The notes under the pieces were generated by a model, which worked only from the letters and a program-made list of their open reading frames with translations, was not told the origin of the DNA and did no database searches. Shown in pieces: positions 8,691-16,876 of a DNA stretch of 64,000 nt; position 1 is the first letter of the stretch, and each line of letters begins with the position of its first letter. The stretch comes from Sporosarcina sp. FSL W7-1349 (lineage in GTDB: Bacteria; Bacillota; Bacilli; Bacillales_A; Planococcaceae). The stretch covers positions 372,001 to 436,000 of the forward strand of contig NZ_JBBOOK010000002.1 of assembly GCF_038003045.1 (NCBI RefSeq), given 5' to 3'. The translations under genes and the position numbers were made by a program.

Positions 8691-9929
8691 TTAATTTGCA
8701 GGGTAAACCGGATCTTCTTCCTTAAACGCTTCCGGATAAACAACTTTTGTCTCACCATCAAAGATTTGATTCAGAACTGCGCTGGCATTCATGTTTTGTC
8801 CTTTTTCGTCAAATTTGATTGAGTCCTGCGGTAGGATATGATCATGATAATCTGTTTCAGTCAGTGCTTTCTGAACAGCATCCCGATCATTTTTACCAGC
8901 TCGTTCAATTGCATCAATGAGCACCTTAGCTGCCATATACGAATAAGCAGCATTCGGTCCTAGATTTTTATTGTATTTTTCTTTAAATTTCGCTTTAACC
9001 TCAGCCGTTAGCTCGCTTTTTGGATTAATTGAATAGTTGACGTCCATAATGAGATTATTAATGTCTGCTGAATCTGTAATGAAGCTTGCATTACTGAATG
9101 CACCGTTAGCTACACCGATAATCGCTTTTGACTTAACGCCGGCATTGTGCAATCCTTCAACCAGCATTACTCCATCCCTTAAATACGTTGTAGTAGCTAC
9201 AATATCAGGATTAAGCGATTTAACACGGTTAATGGTAGATGATAAATCTGCAGCAGAAGCAGCGTGCGGCAATGTAGCCAGTACTTCCAGTCCATATTCA
9301 TTGGCATGTTCCTCAATTGCTTTAGCTACGCTTGATCCGAATACACTGTCTTCGTGGATGAGTACTGCCGTTTTCAATGGAGTATCTGCCGACTTATTCA
9401 ACTCTTCATAATAATTCAGGAAATCTTTCGAGAAAGATGTGGCTGGTGGCTGCAGACGAAAAGTATATTTAAAACCCCGTTCAGTCAGTTCATCCGCAGA
9501 ACCAATATCAATTACGAACGGAATGCCAGAACGCTCAGCTTCTTGTGTTGCCGGCAACGCAACGCCGCTTGCATAGGTTCCGATAATTCCAAGAACTCCT
9601 GCTCGCTCCAAGTTATTCACTTCGGAAACGCCTTTTTCCGGCGCACCTTCGTGATCTGCTTCAACTAATTCTACTTTCGCTCCCCCCAAAGATTGTATTC
9701 CCCCAGCTTCGTTTGTTTCCTCTACTGCCAGCCGGATTGCATCGCGCATTTCCTGCCCTTCCATTGCAAGTCCCCCACTTAATGGATGGAGAGAACCAAT
9801 TTTCACAACATTATCCTTCCCGCCTCCGGATGAGCTGCCACTTGATTCTGCATTGCCCGAAGAATCACTACACGCGGTCGCAATTAGAAGCAGAACTGCC
9901 ATAAATAGAAACAACATTTTTTTCTTCAT
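8691..9929 (-). CDS. Liv-type ABC transporter substrate-binding lipoprotein
   Basis: A 412-residue type I periplasmic-binding-fold protein. The N-terminus is a lipoprotein signal with a lipobox ending at Cys20, followed by a Ser/Gly-rich linker. The mature protein begins with KIGSLHPLSGGLAMEGQEMRDAIRLAVEE, the classic LivK-type opening, and continues with GVLGIIGTYASGVALPATQEAE. It captures the substrate outside the membrane for the LivHMGF-like importer. The substrate cannot be read from sequence; the catabolic neighbours suggest an amide, imide or polycarboxylate rather than leucine. The ATG has AGGAGG at ideal spacing. Confidence 0.93.
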   Translation of the reverse strand: MKKKMLFLFMAVLLLIATACSDSSGNAESSGSSSGGGKDNVVKIGSLHPLSGGLAMEGQEMRDAIRLAVEETNEAGGIQSLGGAKVELVEADHEGAPEKGVSEVNNLERAGVLGIIGTYASGVALPATQEAERSGIPFVIDIGSADELTERGFKYTFRLQPPATSFSKDFLNYYEELNKSADTPLKTAVLIHEDSVFGSSVAKAIEEHANEYGLEVLATLPHAASAADLSSTINRVKSLNPDIVATTTYLRDGVMLVEGLHNAGVKSKAIIGVANGAFSNASFITDSADINNLIMDVNYSINPKSELTAEVKAKFKEKYNKNLGPNAAYSYMAAKVLIDAIERAGKNDRDAVQKALTETDYHDHILPQDSIKFDEKGQNMNASAVLNQIFDGETKVVYPEAFKEEDPVYPAN

Positions 9930-9985
9930 TACTAAATCCTCCTTTTATATAGTTCATTTGATTGCATTGCAGAACTATTTGTTGT

Positions 9986-11368
9986 TTAAATGGATCTCCT
10001 AATAAATTTTCCACGGCCGTTTTCCTTCGTCGGCACTCCATTTTCTACGATGATTTCTCCGCGGCTGACTGTGTATTGCGGCCAACCGATCAATTCCATT
10101 CCTTCAAAGACGCTATAGTCGCTCTGTGAATAGAGCCGATCCATTGTTGCCTTCTTGCTGTTGTTCAGATCAACAATGGCGAAGTCTGCATCGGCTCCGA
10201 CTTGGATGCGTCCTTTTGTATCCAGCTGATACGACTCGGCCAGCTGCAAGGAGGTAATGTCGGCAATTCGTTCGAGCGGAAGCTGTCGATTTTTATATCC
10301 CTCGGTCAGCATAACTGGAAACAGTGCGGCCACGCTTGGAAATCCGAACTGCGTGCTCCAGACGTCTTTATCCTTGCCTAATTTCTGCACTGTAGAATTT
10401 GGTACATGGTCCGTGCCGATTGCATTGATTGTGCCGTTCCGGATGGCTTCCCACAAACGGTCGGCATCTTTCGTTGTATGAATCGGCGGGCCGACTTTTG
10501 CTTTGAGACCGATTTCATGATCTTCATGTAGACACAGATAATGCGGACAGGTCTCGACCTTCACTCCTTTTTCCAACAGCCAAGGAGTTTTCTCCAGCAC
10601 TTCAACACTTTCTGCAGAACCTAAGTGAACAATGAAAATATTTCCTTCCACGATATGGTTCAAGTATAAGGTGCTCAGCAAAGACTCTGCCTCAGCATAT
10701 CCCGGGCTTGTTTTTGCCCATGTGCGCAAGCCGTCATTTTCGCCGGATTGTTTATAATGAGCTGTCAGCTTCCGGTTAATGTCCATATTTTCACAATGGA
10801 CGGAGAGCAGCAATTTTGGGGAAATGGACTTGAATTTCTCCAGAATGCGCATTAAGTCGTATCCGGACAAGTCAATGCCATCCGTGATGTTAAACTTGTC
10901 ATTCAGCTGGCGCTCGTAATTCCGGAAGAACTTAAACGAAGTCAGTCCATGTCTCGTAACCAATTCCTCTAGCTCATCCAAGTGCTGTTCCTTTAAAATT
11001 CCCAAGCTATAAGTAAAATCAATGTAGCTATAACGTTCTCCAATTTCTTGAACCTTTGGAAAGAAATCTAAATAACTGACAGGCTGGCGGTCATAGTTCA
11101 CAACCGTTGTAACGCCGCCGACGGCATGCTGCTTCGTATCGAGAAAGTCCTCTTCCACGGAGTTATAAATTCCTAAATGCTGGTGCGCATCAATTACGCC
11201 TGGAAATACATGAAGACCCGCGGCATCAAGTATTTGATCTGCTTGGACCTGCTGCTCACTATCGAACAGGCCGACAATTTTACCGTCATTTATACCGATA
11301 TTCATTTCGACTACGCCTTCCCGTGGGATAACAACGCTGCCATTTTTGATGAGTAGTTGAACGTTCAC
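9986..11368 (-). CDS. Hydantoinase/dihydropyrimidinase/allantoinase-family cyclic amidohydrolase
   Basis: A 460-residue amidohydrolase-superfamily enzyme. The binuclear metal site is complete: HQH in the DAHQHLG motif, the Lys of TSFKFF expected to be carboxylated, VHCEN, VHLGSAES, and the Asp of GTDHVPNS. These enzymes hydrolyse cyclic amides such as hydantoin, dihydropyrimidines, allantoin or imides. The likely start is GTG 11368, which overlaps the previous stop (GTGA) and has AAGGAGG upstream; a longer in-frame TTG form reaching 11449 lies inside the amidase gene. In context it would open a nitrogen ring to an open-chain amide for the neighbouring amidase. Exact substrate unknown. Confidence 0.9.
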   Translation of the reverse strand: MNVQLLIKNGSVVIPREGVVEMNIGINDGKIVGLFDSEQQVQADQILDAAGLHVFPGVIDAHQHLGIYNSVEEDFLDTKQHAVGGVTTVVNYDRQPVSYLDFFPKVQEIGERYSYIDFTYSLGILKEQHLDELEELVTRHGLTSFKFFRNYERQLNDKFNITDGIDLSGYDLMRILEKFKSISPKLLLSVHCENMDINRKLTAHYKQSGENDGLRTWAKTSPGYAEAESLLSTLYLNHIVEGNIFIVHLGSAESVEVLEKTPWLLEKGVKVETCPHYLCLHEDHEIGLKAKVGPPIHTTKDADRLWEAIRNGTINAIGTDHVPNSTVQKLGKDKDVWSTQFGFPSVAALFPVMLTEGYKNRQLPLERIADITSLQLAESYQLDTKGRIQVGADADFAIVDLNNSKKATMDRLYSQSDYSVFEGMELIGWPQYTVSRGEIIVENGVPTKENGRGKFIRRSI

Positions 11369-12069
11369 GCCTGATTCGCCTCCTTGCAAATTTCCTCCAA
11401 ATACTTTTCCACTTCTTCCGTTTTGATTACATCGCAATATTTCATCCACAGATCGAGCAGTCCGGCTTTATGGGACAGCTGAATCCGGTCATAAACGGCA
11501 TCTTCGATGACAGCGACATTGAAATTGCGGGTTACCGCGTCGACTGCAGTCGCCCGTACACAACCACTAGTTGAACCGCCAACGATGATTAATGTGTCGA
11601 TTCCCATTTTGATCAAATAGCTAATGAGCGGAGTGCCGAAAAAAGCGCTTGCATAGCTTTTGTCCACGACTAAATCATCTTCGTCAGGCGTCAACTCGGA
11701 AATGATGTCAGCTGCTGGGTTTCCATCAATGTATTTCGTATTATCCCGCGACGCTTTAGCCGCAAACGAATCAAAATTACTCGTTTTCTTTTGAACATTT
11801 CTCGTATACAGCACAGGAATTCTATTTTCTTTTGCCAGTTTTCGCAAGCTGACAATTTTGCGGATCGCTTCCCAAGCCAAAGATCCGCCCCCGCTTGGCC
11901 ACTCTTCTAATTGATCTTCAATTGGCTTATCTGCTCCAACGTAGTTATGCTGGGTATCAATAATAACTAGCAACGGTTTGTTCCCCAGGCCGCGGCTTTT
12001 GCCGTATCCTCCTTTCTCAATAACTAGCTTGTCGACTGGTGTTAGTACATCTTCCCAAACATGTTTCAT
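11365..12069 (-). CDS. Isochorismatase-fold amidohydrolase (N-carbamoylsarcosine/maleamate amidase-like)
   Basis: A 234-residue cysteine hydrolase. The catalytic triad is visible as Asp of LLVIIDTQ, Lys of LVVDKSYASAFFGT, and Cys of GGSTSGCVRATAVDA. The glycine-rich start (GYGKSRGLGNKP) and the ASAFFGT block match the branch containing N-carbamoylsarcosine amidohydrolase and the maleamate amidase NicF rather than nicotinamidase. It would release ammonia, or ammonia and CO2, from an open-chain amide or ureide. Its ATG overlaps the flavoprotein stop by 1 nt (TAATG), and its own end overlaps the hydantoinase-like start. The tight coupling suggests consecutive reactions: ring opening, then amide hydrolysis. 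Confidence 0.9.
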   Translation of the reverse strand: MKHVWEDVLTPVDKLVIEKGGYGKSRGLGNKPLLVIIDTQHNYVGADKPIEDQLEEWPSGGGSLAWEAIRKIVSLRKLAKENRIPVLYTRNVQKKTSNFDSFAAKASRDNTKYIDGNPAADIISELTPDEDDLVVDKSYASAFFGTPLISYLIKMGIDTLIIVGGSTSGCVRATAVDAVTRNFNVAVIEDAVYDRIQLSHKAGLLDLWMKYCDVIKTEEVEKYLEEICKEANQA

Positions 12070-13451
12070 TACTTAGCAACCCCTTGTTCGTCTGTAATTG
12101 TTTTCGCAGCATGTTCTCCCGCAATTTTTCCAAATCCTAATGCTGCTAATAGACCGTTGCCGGACATATAGCCATAAGCATGCCTACCTGACACGCCGAC
12201 AGCCGCCCCGCCTCCGGCATACAAGTTCTCGATAATCCTGCCTTGTTCATCCAACACCTGTGCATTTTCATTTATTTTCAAACCGCCTTGCGTATGGAAT
12301 AAAGCAGGAACTACTTTTACTCCGTAATACGGCGTCTCGAGCTTTTTCTCAAAACTGTTTCTTTTAAATTCGTCTTGTTGCCCGTTTTCATTACGCTGGA
12401 AACAACCAAACGTCTCAGCCAAGGACGCCGGGTCGATTCGGAGACGCTCTCCAAGTTCCTCCATCGTGTCAGCCTTTTTAAAAGCAGTCGTTTCGCTTAA
12501 ATTTTTAAAGTCTTCTATTGATAGCAAACTGTCATAGATTGCTTGATCAAATATAAGGAATCCACACTTCTCCGGCTGCTTTAGAACTTCTACCGCAAAT
12601 TCGGAATAACCCATAGTCTCATTTTCAAATCTGTTACCGCTTACATTTACCATAAAGCCGCCCATCATAATGGTGCCCCATGTTACTAATAGGCCTGACC
12701 CTTCGTTGACAGCTGAGTGGCCTTGATATGCGGTCATATTTTCTGCAGCCGCTCCGGCCTGTAGTCCCATTTTAATGCCGTCGCCTGTATTTGCTTCATA
12801 GCCGAAATAGATTGCCTCTGAGATTTCAGGAATATATCGCTGAACCATCTGTTTGTCTCCGCCAAATCCGTTCGTCGCAAGAATGACTTTTTTCGCTTTA
12901 ATCCGCTGGGTATTTCCATCAGACTCTGTAACAACGCCAATTACTTTCTGATTATCTCCCAAGATCAATTCTGTCACTTGAGATTTCATCATCAGGAAAA
13001 TATTATCGCGGTCTGCTACGTTCTTTCTCAACTTTTTCATCAATTCTAGGCCGGATCTGGACGGCGGCGCATGCATGCGATAGTTGCGCTGGCCCGGATA
13101 TTTAAATTCCTCGACTAAGCTCATTTCAATAGACAGGCTGTCATGGATCCATTCAACTAAAGGAGCCGACGCTTTGCATACAGCAAGTGTCAGGTCCGGA
13201 TCGCTCTCATAGTGATTCTTTTTTAAAATGTCCTCGGCCATCTCTTCAGGCGTCTCTACAATCCCAAGTTCTCTTTGGAATCGGGTGCCCGCCGCCGGGA
13301 TCATTCCGGCACTTGCAGCCGTATTGCCTAAAAGGAATTCGGTCTTTTCAAAGATGGCAACTTCCAAACCTTTTTCAGCTGCTGCCAGCGCTGCAACAAG
13401 CCCGCACCCACCTCCTCCGGCTACAATTACATCCACCTCTGCATCCCACAT
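12069..13451 (-). CDS. FAD-dependent oxidoreductase (fumarate reductase flavoprotein/TcuA/KSTD-like)
   Basis: A 460-residue single-subunit flavoprotein. The FAD-binding Rossmann motif is VIVAGGGGCGLVAALAAAEKG with the acidic residue of AIFEK, followed by GNTAASAG. The second FAD contact region is LYAGGGAAVGVSGRHAYGYMSGNGL at the C-terminus, and HTQGGLKI resembles the HTMGG block of fumarate-reductase-like enzymes. Relatives reduce or dehydrogenate C-C bonds next to carboxyl or keto groups (fumarate, urocanate, tricarballylate in TcuA, 3-ketosteroids). In this operon it could reduce a ring double bond or interconvert tricarballylate and aconitate. The ATG 13451 has AAAAGGAG upstream. Confidence 0.88.
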   Translation of the reverse strand: MWDAEVDVIVAGGGGCGLVAALAAAEKGLEVAIFEKTEFLLGNTAASAGMIPAAGTRFQRELGIVETPEEMAEDILKKNHYESDPDLTLAVCKASAPLVEWIHDSLSIEMSLVEEFKYPGQRNYRMHAPPSRSGLELMKKLRKNVADRDNIFLMMKSQVTELILGDNQKVIGVVTESDGNTQRIKAKKVILATNGFGGDKQMVQRYIPEISEAIYFGYEANTGDGIKMGLQAGAAAENMTAYQGHSAVNEGSGLLVTWGTIMMGGFMVNVSGNRFENETMGYSEFAVEVLKQPEKCGFLIFDQAIYDSLLSIEDFKNLSETTAFKKADTMEELGERLRIDPASLAETFGCFQRNENGQQDEFKRNSFEKKLETPYYGVKVVPALFHTQGGLKINENAQVLDEQGRIIENLYAGGGAAVGVSGRHAYGYMSGNGLLAALGFGKIAGEHAAKTITDEQGVAK

Positions 13452-13467
13452 ATTGCATGTCTCCTTT

Positions 13468-14802
13468 TTAAGGTTTCATTTCATAAAGAAACGCTAGGTT
13501 CTCTTGTTCTTCTATTCTCAAAATATTGTCTAAGAATTGCGCTGTCTTTTCTTCTCCATAAATAGGAGACAATGCCCTTTTAGATTTTTCAACTACTTTT
13601 TCATGCAGCTGCGGCTCGTCTACATCGCCTTTTGCTCTCTCGGCCACCGTTTCAAGCCGTCTCCCATCCTTCAGTAAAATCGCTGCGGAAGTAACCCGCT
13701 TAGAAGGAAGCATTGCGGTAAACTGCTGATTTTCTGTCACTTTAACTTTTCCCATCAGGCGCTGCATTTGGCTCTTACCATCTTTTGAATCTGTATTAAC
13801 CTGCTTTGACCTCAACAACTCTGTAGCTACCGCAAACGGGATGGAAAACTTTCCGGCGAAATCATTCGCAACGGATGTACCATTCAGCTTCGCTGCCAAC
13901 GAATATGTATCGATCGTTATTTCGCTAACTTCATCTAATTCCACATCTCCCGCAATCGATAAAACGGCATCAATCGGAGAATGACAGAAGCGGCAATAGG
14001 AATAGAACTTAAAATAACTTTTCAGCAAGTAATAATCGGTTCCGAGTCCGCTTGCGAGCAATTCAGTATCCGCCTGATTTCCTAGTAGTTTTCCGAATAT
14101 CGTTTCGAATGTTACAGGCGATGCGCTGAATCCTGAGTTGATGAGATCTGGGATGAAGACAGTGTGCAAATTATTGAAACCGATAATACTGTTTCTAACT
14201 TTATGTCCCTCCATCACAGAATCCCAGAGCGTCGGTAAACTGTAGCTGCTGCTAAGCAGAGATGCTTGAACGTAATACTCCTCGTTCTCCCAACCGAGCA
14301 GCCGCCCTACACCAAAACCATTTCCGAATACTCCCCAGTTGCCATGCGGATGAATTTCTTGCTTTGCCTGGACACTCGCTCCTGCTCTGGCGCTAATTTC
14401 ATAATTTACGATAAACGCCGATAAAAAATCTTCCCCTGACACATTATGCTTCAGTCCGAGTGAAATAAACGCCGGGAGAAAGTGGCAGGCCGGGTGTCCT
14501 TTGGCCAACGGATTTCCCTCATCCATTTCATCCGACACCATAGCGATTCCGTTAATAAGTGCTGCTGTCGGGTAGTCTGATTCATCCTCTGTTCCCAGAA
14601 TCAGGCCAAATCGGTTTTTGTTAGGCACGGATTGTGATAACCGCAGTCTCATACGAAAAGCTTCCCCCGGTTTCATATTGCCTTCCATAATTGCGGCAAA
14701 TGAATCTAACATGAGCAGTTTCGCTTGATTAATTACACTCTTATCACTATCTGAAAAACGGTAGTTCTTTGCAAATCTTGATAAACTTTCTGTATACCCC
14801 AT
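13468..14802 (-). CDS. MmgE/PrpD family protein, copy 2
   Basis: A 444-residue MmgE/PrpD protein and the first gene of the minus-strand operon. Motifs are SDEMDEGN then AKGHPACHFLPA, HPHGNWG, and FYSYCRFCHSPIDA, matching the other copy at 3233-4561 block for block although overall identity looks modest. I place the start at ATG 14802, which has GGAGG 8 nt upstream. The longer form from TTG 14826 would run into the operator palindrome and lacks a ribosome site. The reaction is undetermined; family members are dehydratases, decarboxylases and epimerases of polycarboxylates. Being promoter-proximal suggests an essential early or central step. Confidence 0.9.
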   Translation of the reverse strand: MGYTESLSRFAKNYRFSDSDKSVINQAKLLMLDSFAAIMEGNMKPGEAFRMRLRLSQSVPNKNRFGLILGTEDESDYPTAALINGIAMVSDEMDEGNPLAKGHPACHFLPAFISLGLKHNVSGEDFLSAFIVNYEISARAGASVQAKQEIHPHGNWGVFGNGFGVGRLLGWENEEYYVQASLLSSSYSLPTLWDSVMEGHKVRNSIIGFNNLHTVFIPDLINSGFSASPVTFETIFGKLLGNQADTELLASGLGTDYYLLKSYFKFYSYCRFCHSPIDAVLSIAGDVELDEVSEITIDTYSLAAKLNGTSVANDFAGKFSIPFAVATELLRSKQVNTDSKDGKSQMQRLMGKVKVTENQQFTAMLPSKRVTSAAILLKDGRRLETVAERAKGDVDEPQLHEKVVEKSKRALSPIYGEEKTAQFLDNILRIEEQENLAFLYEMKP

Positions 14803-14814
14803 TATCACAACCTC

Positions 14815-14837
14815 CGTGTTCCGCAATACGGAACGCG
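14815..14837. promoter_or_regulatory. Operator palindrome 1 (candidate IclR site)
   Basis: The inverted repeat GTTCC-N7-GGAAC has its core at 14818-14834. With flanking bases the arms reach 9 bp with one mismatch. It matches operator 2 (15020-15036) at nearly every position, shared form GTTCCRYAATACGGAAC, and centre-to-centre distance is 202 bp. It lies about 13-29 nt downstream of the predicted minus-strand start point, so bound protein would block the operon. IclR dimers bind palindromes of this size; the link to the regulator at 4558-5322 is inferred from proximity. Confidence 0.75.
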
Positions 14838-14853
14838 TTTTGAATTTAGTTCT

Positions 14854-14883
14854 ATTCTAACACTGTATTTTTCAATTAGTCAA
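14854..14883 (-). promoter_or_regulatory. Predicted sigma-A promoter of the minus-strand catabolic operon
   Basis: On the minus strand TTGACT (14878-14883) is followed after 18 nt by TAGAAT (14854-14859). It is well placed 5-prime of operator 1 and of the PrpD-2 gene. The surrounding 14840-14960 stretch is very AT-rich, so chance matches are possible. Confidence 0.55.
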
Positions 14884-14966
14884 TAAATTATTCTAAATAT
14901 TTTATTTATTATTTACTATAATACTCAGTATTTATCAGAAATTTTTCACTAGTCAGCTGTTTGTCA

Positions 14967-14995
14967 TTGACTTTCAATACTAGTTTTCATACTAT
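14967..14995 (+). promoter_or_regulatory. Predicted sigma-A promoter of the LeuCD-like/deaminase operon
   Basis: TTGACT (14967-14972), a 17-nt spacer and TACTAT (14990-14995) give a good vegetative promoter. The start point would be near 15002, putting operator 2 about 18-34 nt downstream. This mirrors the arrangement on the other strand, so both transcripts appear to be controlled by the same regulator. Confidence 0.6.
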
Positions 14996-15010
14996 TAAGA
15001 TACAACCTTC

Positions 15011-15038
15011 ACGGAACGCGTTCCATAATACGGAACGA
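15011..15038. promoter_or_regulatory. Operator palindrome 2 (candidate IclR site)
   Basis: GTTCC-N7-GGAAC at 15020-15036, immediately preceded by an overlapping perfect palindrome GGAACGCGTTCC at 15013-15024. There are therefore three GGAAC/GTTCC half-sites, possibly allowing two dimers or a tetramer. It sits about 60 nt before the LeuC-like start codon. Confidence 0.75.
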
Positions 15039-15095
15039 AATTCCCCTCATTATCTGTATCGTTCTGCTAATTTAAAAATAGAAAGGTGAATTCTC

Positions 15096-16340
15096 ATGGG
15101 TCAAACCATCATAGAAAAAATCATCTCCAATCATTCCGACACAAAAGTTCATAGCGGTGAATTGACTATTGTAGATGTTGACTTTGTCATGGCTACTGAT
15201 ACCACTGCTCCTTTGACGATTAAGGCGTTTCAAAATATGGGAGGAACAAAAATTTGGGATTCCTCCAAAATGGCTTTGATTATTGACCACGCATCACCTG
15301 CGCCAAACCAGCAAATTGCCTCCCTGCATGATCTGATGCGTGAGTTTGCAGCTGAACAGAATATTAAGCTATACGATGTAGGGGAAGGAATTTGCCATCA
15401 GCTAATGATTGAAGACGGGCACGCCAAACCTGGGCAGCTTGTTTTGGGAGCCGATTCACATACATGTACATATGGAGCAATCGGGACTTTTGCAACAGGC
15501 GTCGGTTCTACGGACCTTGCGGGTGTCATGCTAACAGGCAGTACATGGGTGAAAGTTCCGACTACTATTAAAGTGTCGCTAAACGGAACATTGCAGCTCG
15601 GTGTGACGGCAAAAGATTTAATTTTGTACTTGGCAGGCCAGCTTGGTATTCAAGGAGCTACTTATGAGGCGATTGAATTTACGGGCAATGTCGTCGAGGA
15701 AATGACCTTGGACAGCCGAATGACATTGGCGAATATGGTAATTGAAATGGGAGCGAAAGCAGGCTTAGTGGACACGAGAGGTTTGCAGTTGCCTTATGAA
15801 TACGAACAGATTGAGGCAGACCCTGACGCGGTCTATAGCCGTGTCATTGATATTGATGTTTCGAAAATCGGACCTCAGGTGGCTGTTCCCCACTCACCTG
15901 ATAATGTGATGGATATTTCAGAAGTCGAGGAAGTGGAGATTCAGCAAGCATTTATTGGAAGCTGCACGAATGGCAGACTGGAAGACTTGCATGAAGCCGC
16001 GAATATTTTAAAAGGCAAAAAAGTGCATCCGAAGGTCCGCCTCATCATCGCGCCGGCTTCCCGGCAAGTCTTTCAAGATGCGCTCGCTGACGGAACGGTA
16101 GAGGTTTTATCTGCTGCCGGCGCTACCTTTTTGCCGTCGGGATGCGGACCTTGTGTCGGCACGCATCAAGGCATTCCCGGAAACGGGGAAAACGTGGCAT
16201 CTTCGACAAACCGGAATTTCCAAGGACGGATGGGCAATCGAAACTCCAATGTATACCTTGGTTCTCCTGCGTTTGTAGCGGCCGCTGCGCTCAGAGGAAA
16301 AATTACAAATCCTCAAGCTATAAAAGGAGGAACATTGTAA
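15096..16340 (+). CDS. LeuC-like aconitase-family hydratase large subunit (candidate citraconate/methylmaleate hydratase)
   Basis: A 414-residue protein of the short (archaeal/homoaconitase-type) LeuC class, shorter than the roughly 470 residues of bacterial leucine-biosynthetic LeuC. The three [4Fe-4S] cysteines are seen in DSHTCTYGAIG, GSCTNGRLEDL and GCGPCVG. With the small subunit it should catalyse stereospecific addition or removal of water on a cis-unsaturated dicarboxylate. Isopropylmalate isomerases of this class can also hydrate citraconate to (R)-citramalate, and dimethylmaleate hydratase belongs here too. Because leuA and leuB are absent and the gene is divergent from a catabolic operon with a shared operator, a degradative role is more likely than leucine synthesis. 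Confidence 0.9.
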   Translation: MGQTIIEKIISNHSDTKVHSGELTIVDVDFVMATDTTAPLTIKAFQNMGGTKIWDSSKMALIIDHASPAPNQQIASLHDLMREFAAEQNIKLYDVGEGICHQLMIEDGHAKPGQLVLGADSHTCTYGAIGTFATGVGSTDLAGVMLTGSTWVKVPTTIKVSLNGTLQLGVTAKDLILYLAGQLGIQGATYEAIEFTGNVVEEMTLDSRMTLANMVIEMGAKAGLVDTRGLQLPYEYEQIEADPDAVYSRVIDIDVSKIGPQVAVPHSPDNVMDISEVEEVEIQQAFIGSCTNGRLEDLHEAANILKGKKVHPKVRLIIAPASRQVFQDALADGTVEVLSAAGATFLPSGCGPCVGTHQGIPGNGENVASSTNRNFQGRMGNRNSNVYLGSPAFVAAAALRGKITNPQAIKGGTL

Positions 16341-16849
16341 TGAAACTAATAGGAAGAGCACATGTATACGGCGACAACATTGACACCGACCGTATCATTC
16401 CAGGCAAATATACGAAAACATTGGATTTACAGCAACTGGCAAACCATGTTTTGGAAGATCTTGATCCAGAATTCCATAAAGTCGTGCAAAACGGTGATAT
16501 TATTGTAGCGGGAGATAACTTCGGCTGCGGATCTTCAAGGGAGCAAGCTCCGCTCGCAATTAAAACGGCAGGCGTTTCGGCAGTCATCGCACACTCGTTT
16601 GCAAGAATATTTTTTAGGAATGCGATTAACATCGGTCTCCCTGTAATTGAGCTGAAAAATTATAACATCCAAAAGGGAGATGCGCTTGAAATCAATGTCA
16701 CTTCCGGCACTGTACTCAATCAAGCAAATGGTGAGCAGTATGAGGGCACGAAAATGCCCGATGTCATGGTACAGATTCTGAACGAGGGTGGTCTTGTTAA
16801 TTACTTGAAAAAGAACCAATCCTATAAGCTAGATGCAGGCAAATTATAA
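16340..16849 (+). CDS. LeuD-like aconitase-family hydratase small subunit
   Basis: A 169-residue swivelling-domain subunit with the YGDNIDTDRIIPGKY opening and the substrate-binding FGCGSSREQAP loop. The start is ATG 16340, overlapping the LeuC-like stop by 1 nt (TAATG) with AGGAGG just upstream; the open frame extends further 5-prime but only as overlap with the large subunit. It forms the heterodimeric hydratase with the preceding gene. Substrate specificity in this family is set largely by the small-subunit loop near the N-terminus, so that region should be compared with citraconate and dimethylmaleate hydratases. Confidence 0.9.
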   Translation: MKLIGRAHVYGDNIDTDRIIPGKYTKTLDLQQLANHVLEDLDPEFHKVVQNGDIIVAGDNFGCGSSREQAPLAIKTAGVSAVIAHSFARIFFRNAINIGLPVIELKNYNIQKGDALEINVTSGTVLNQANGEQYEGTKMPDVMVQILNEGGLVNYLKKNQSYKLDAGKL

Positions 16850-16876
16850 TTTTTGCATGGGGAGAGGAGAGTAGAA

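Noticed and set aside
16142..16339. N-terminal extension of the LeuD-like frame
   Set aside because: It overlaps the LeuC-like gene; ATG 16340 with AGGAGG and TAATG overlap is the proper start.
15096..16849. Leucine-biosynthetic leuCD
   Set aside because: No leuA or leuB, a short LeuC form, and a shared operator with a catabolic operon argue against it, though activity on isopropylmalate is not excluded.
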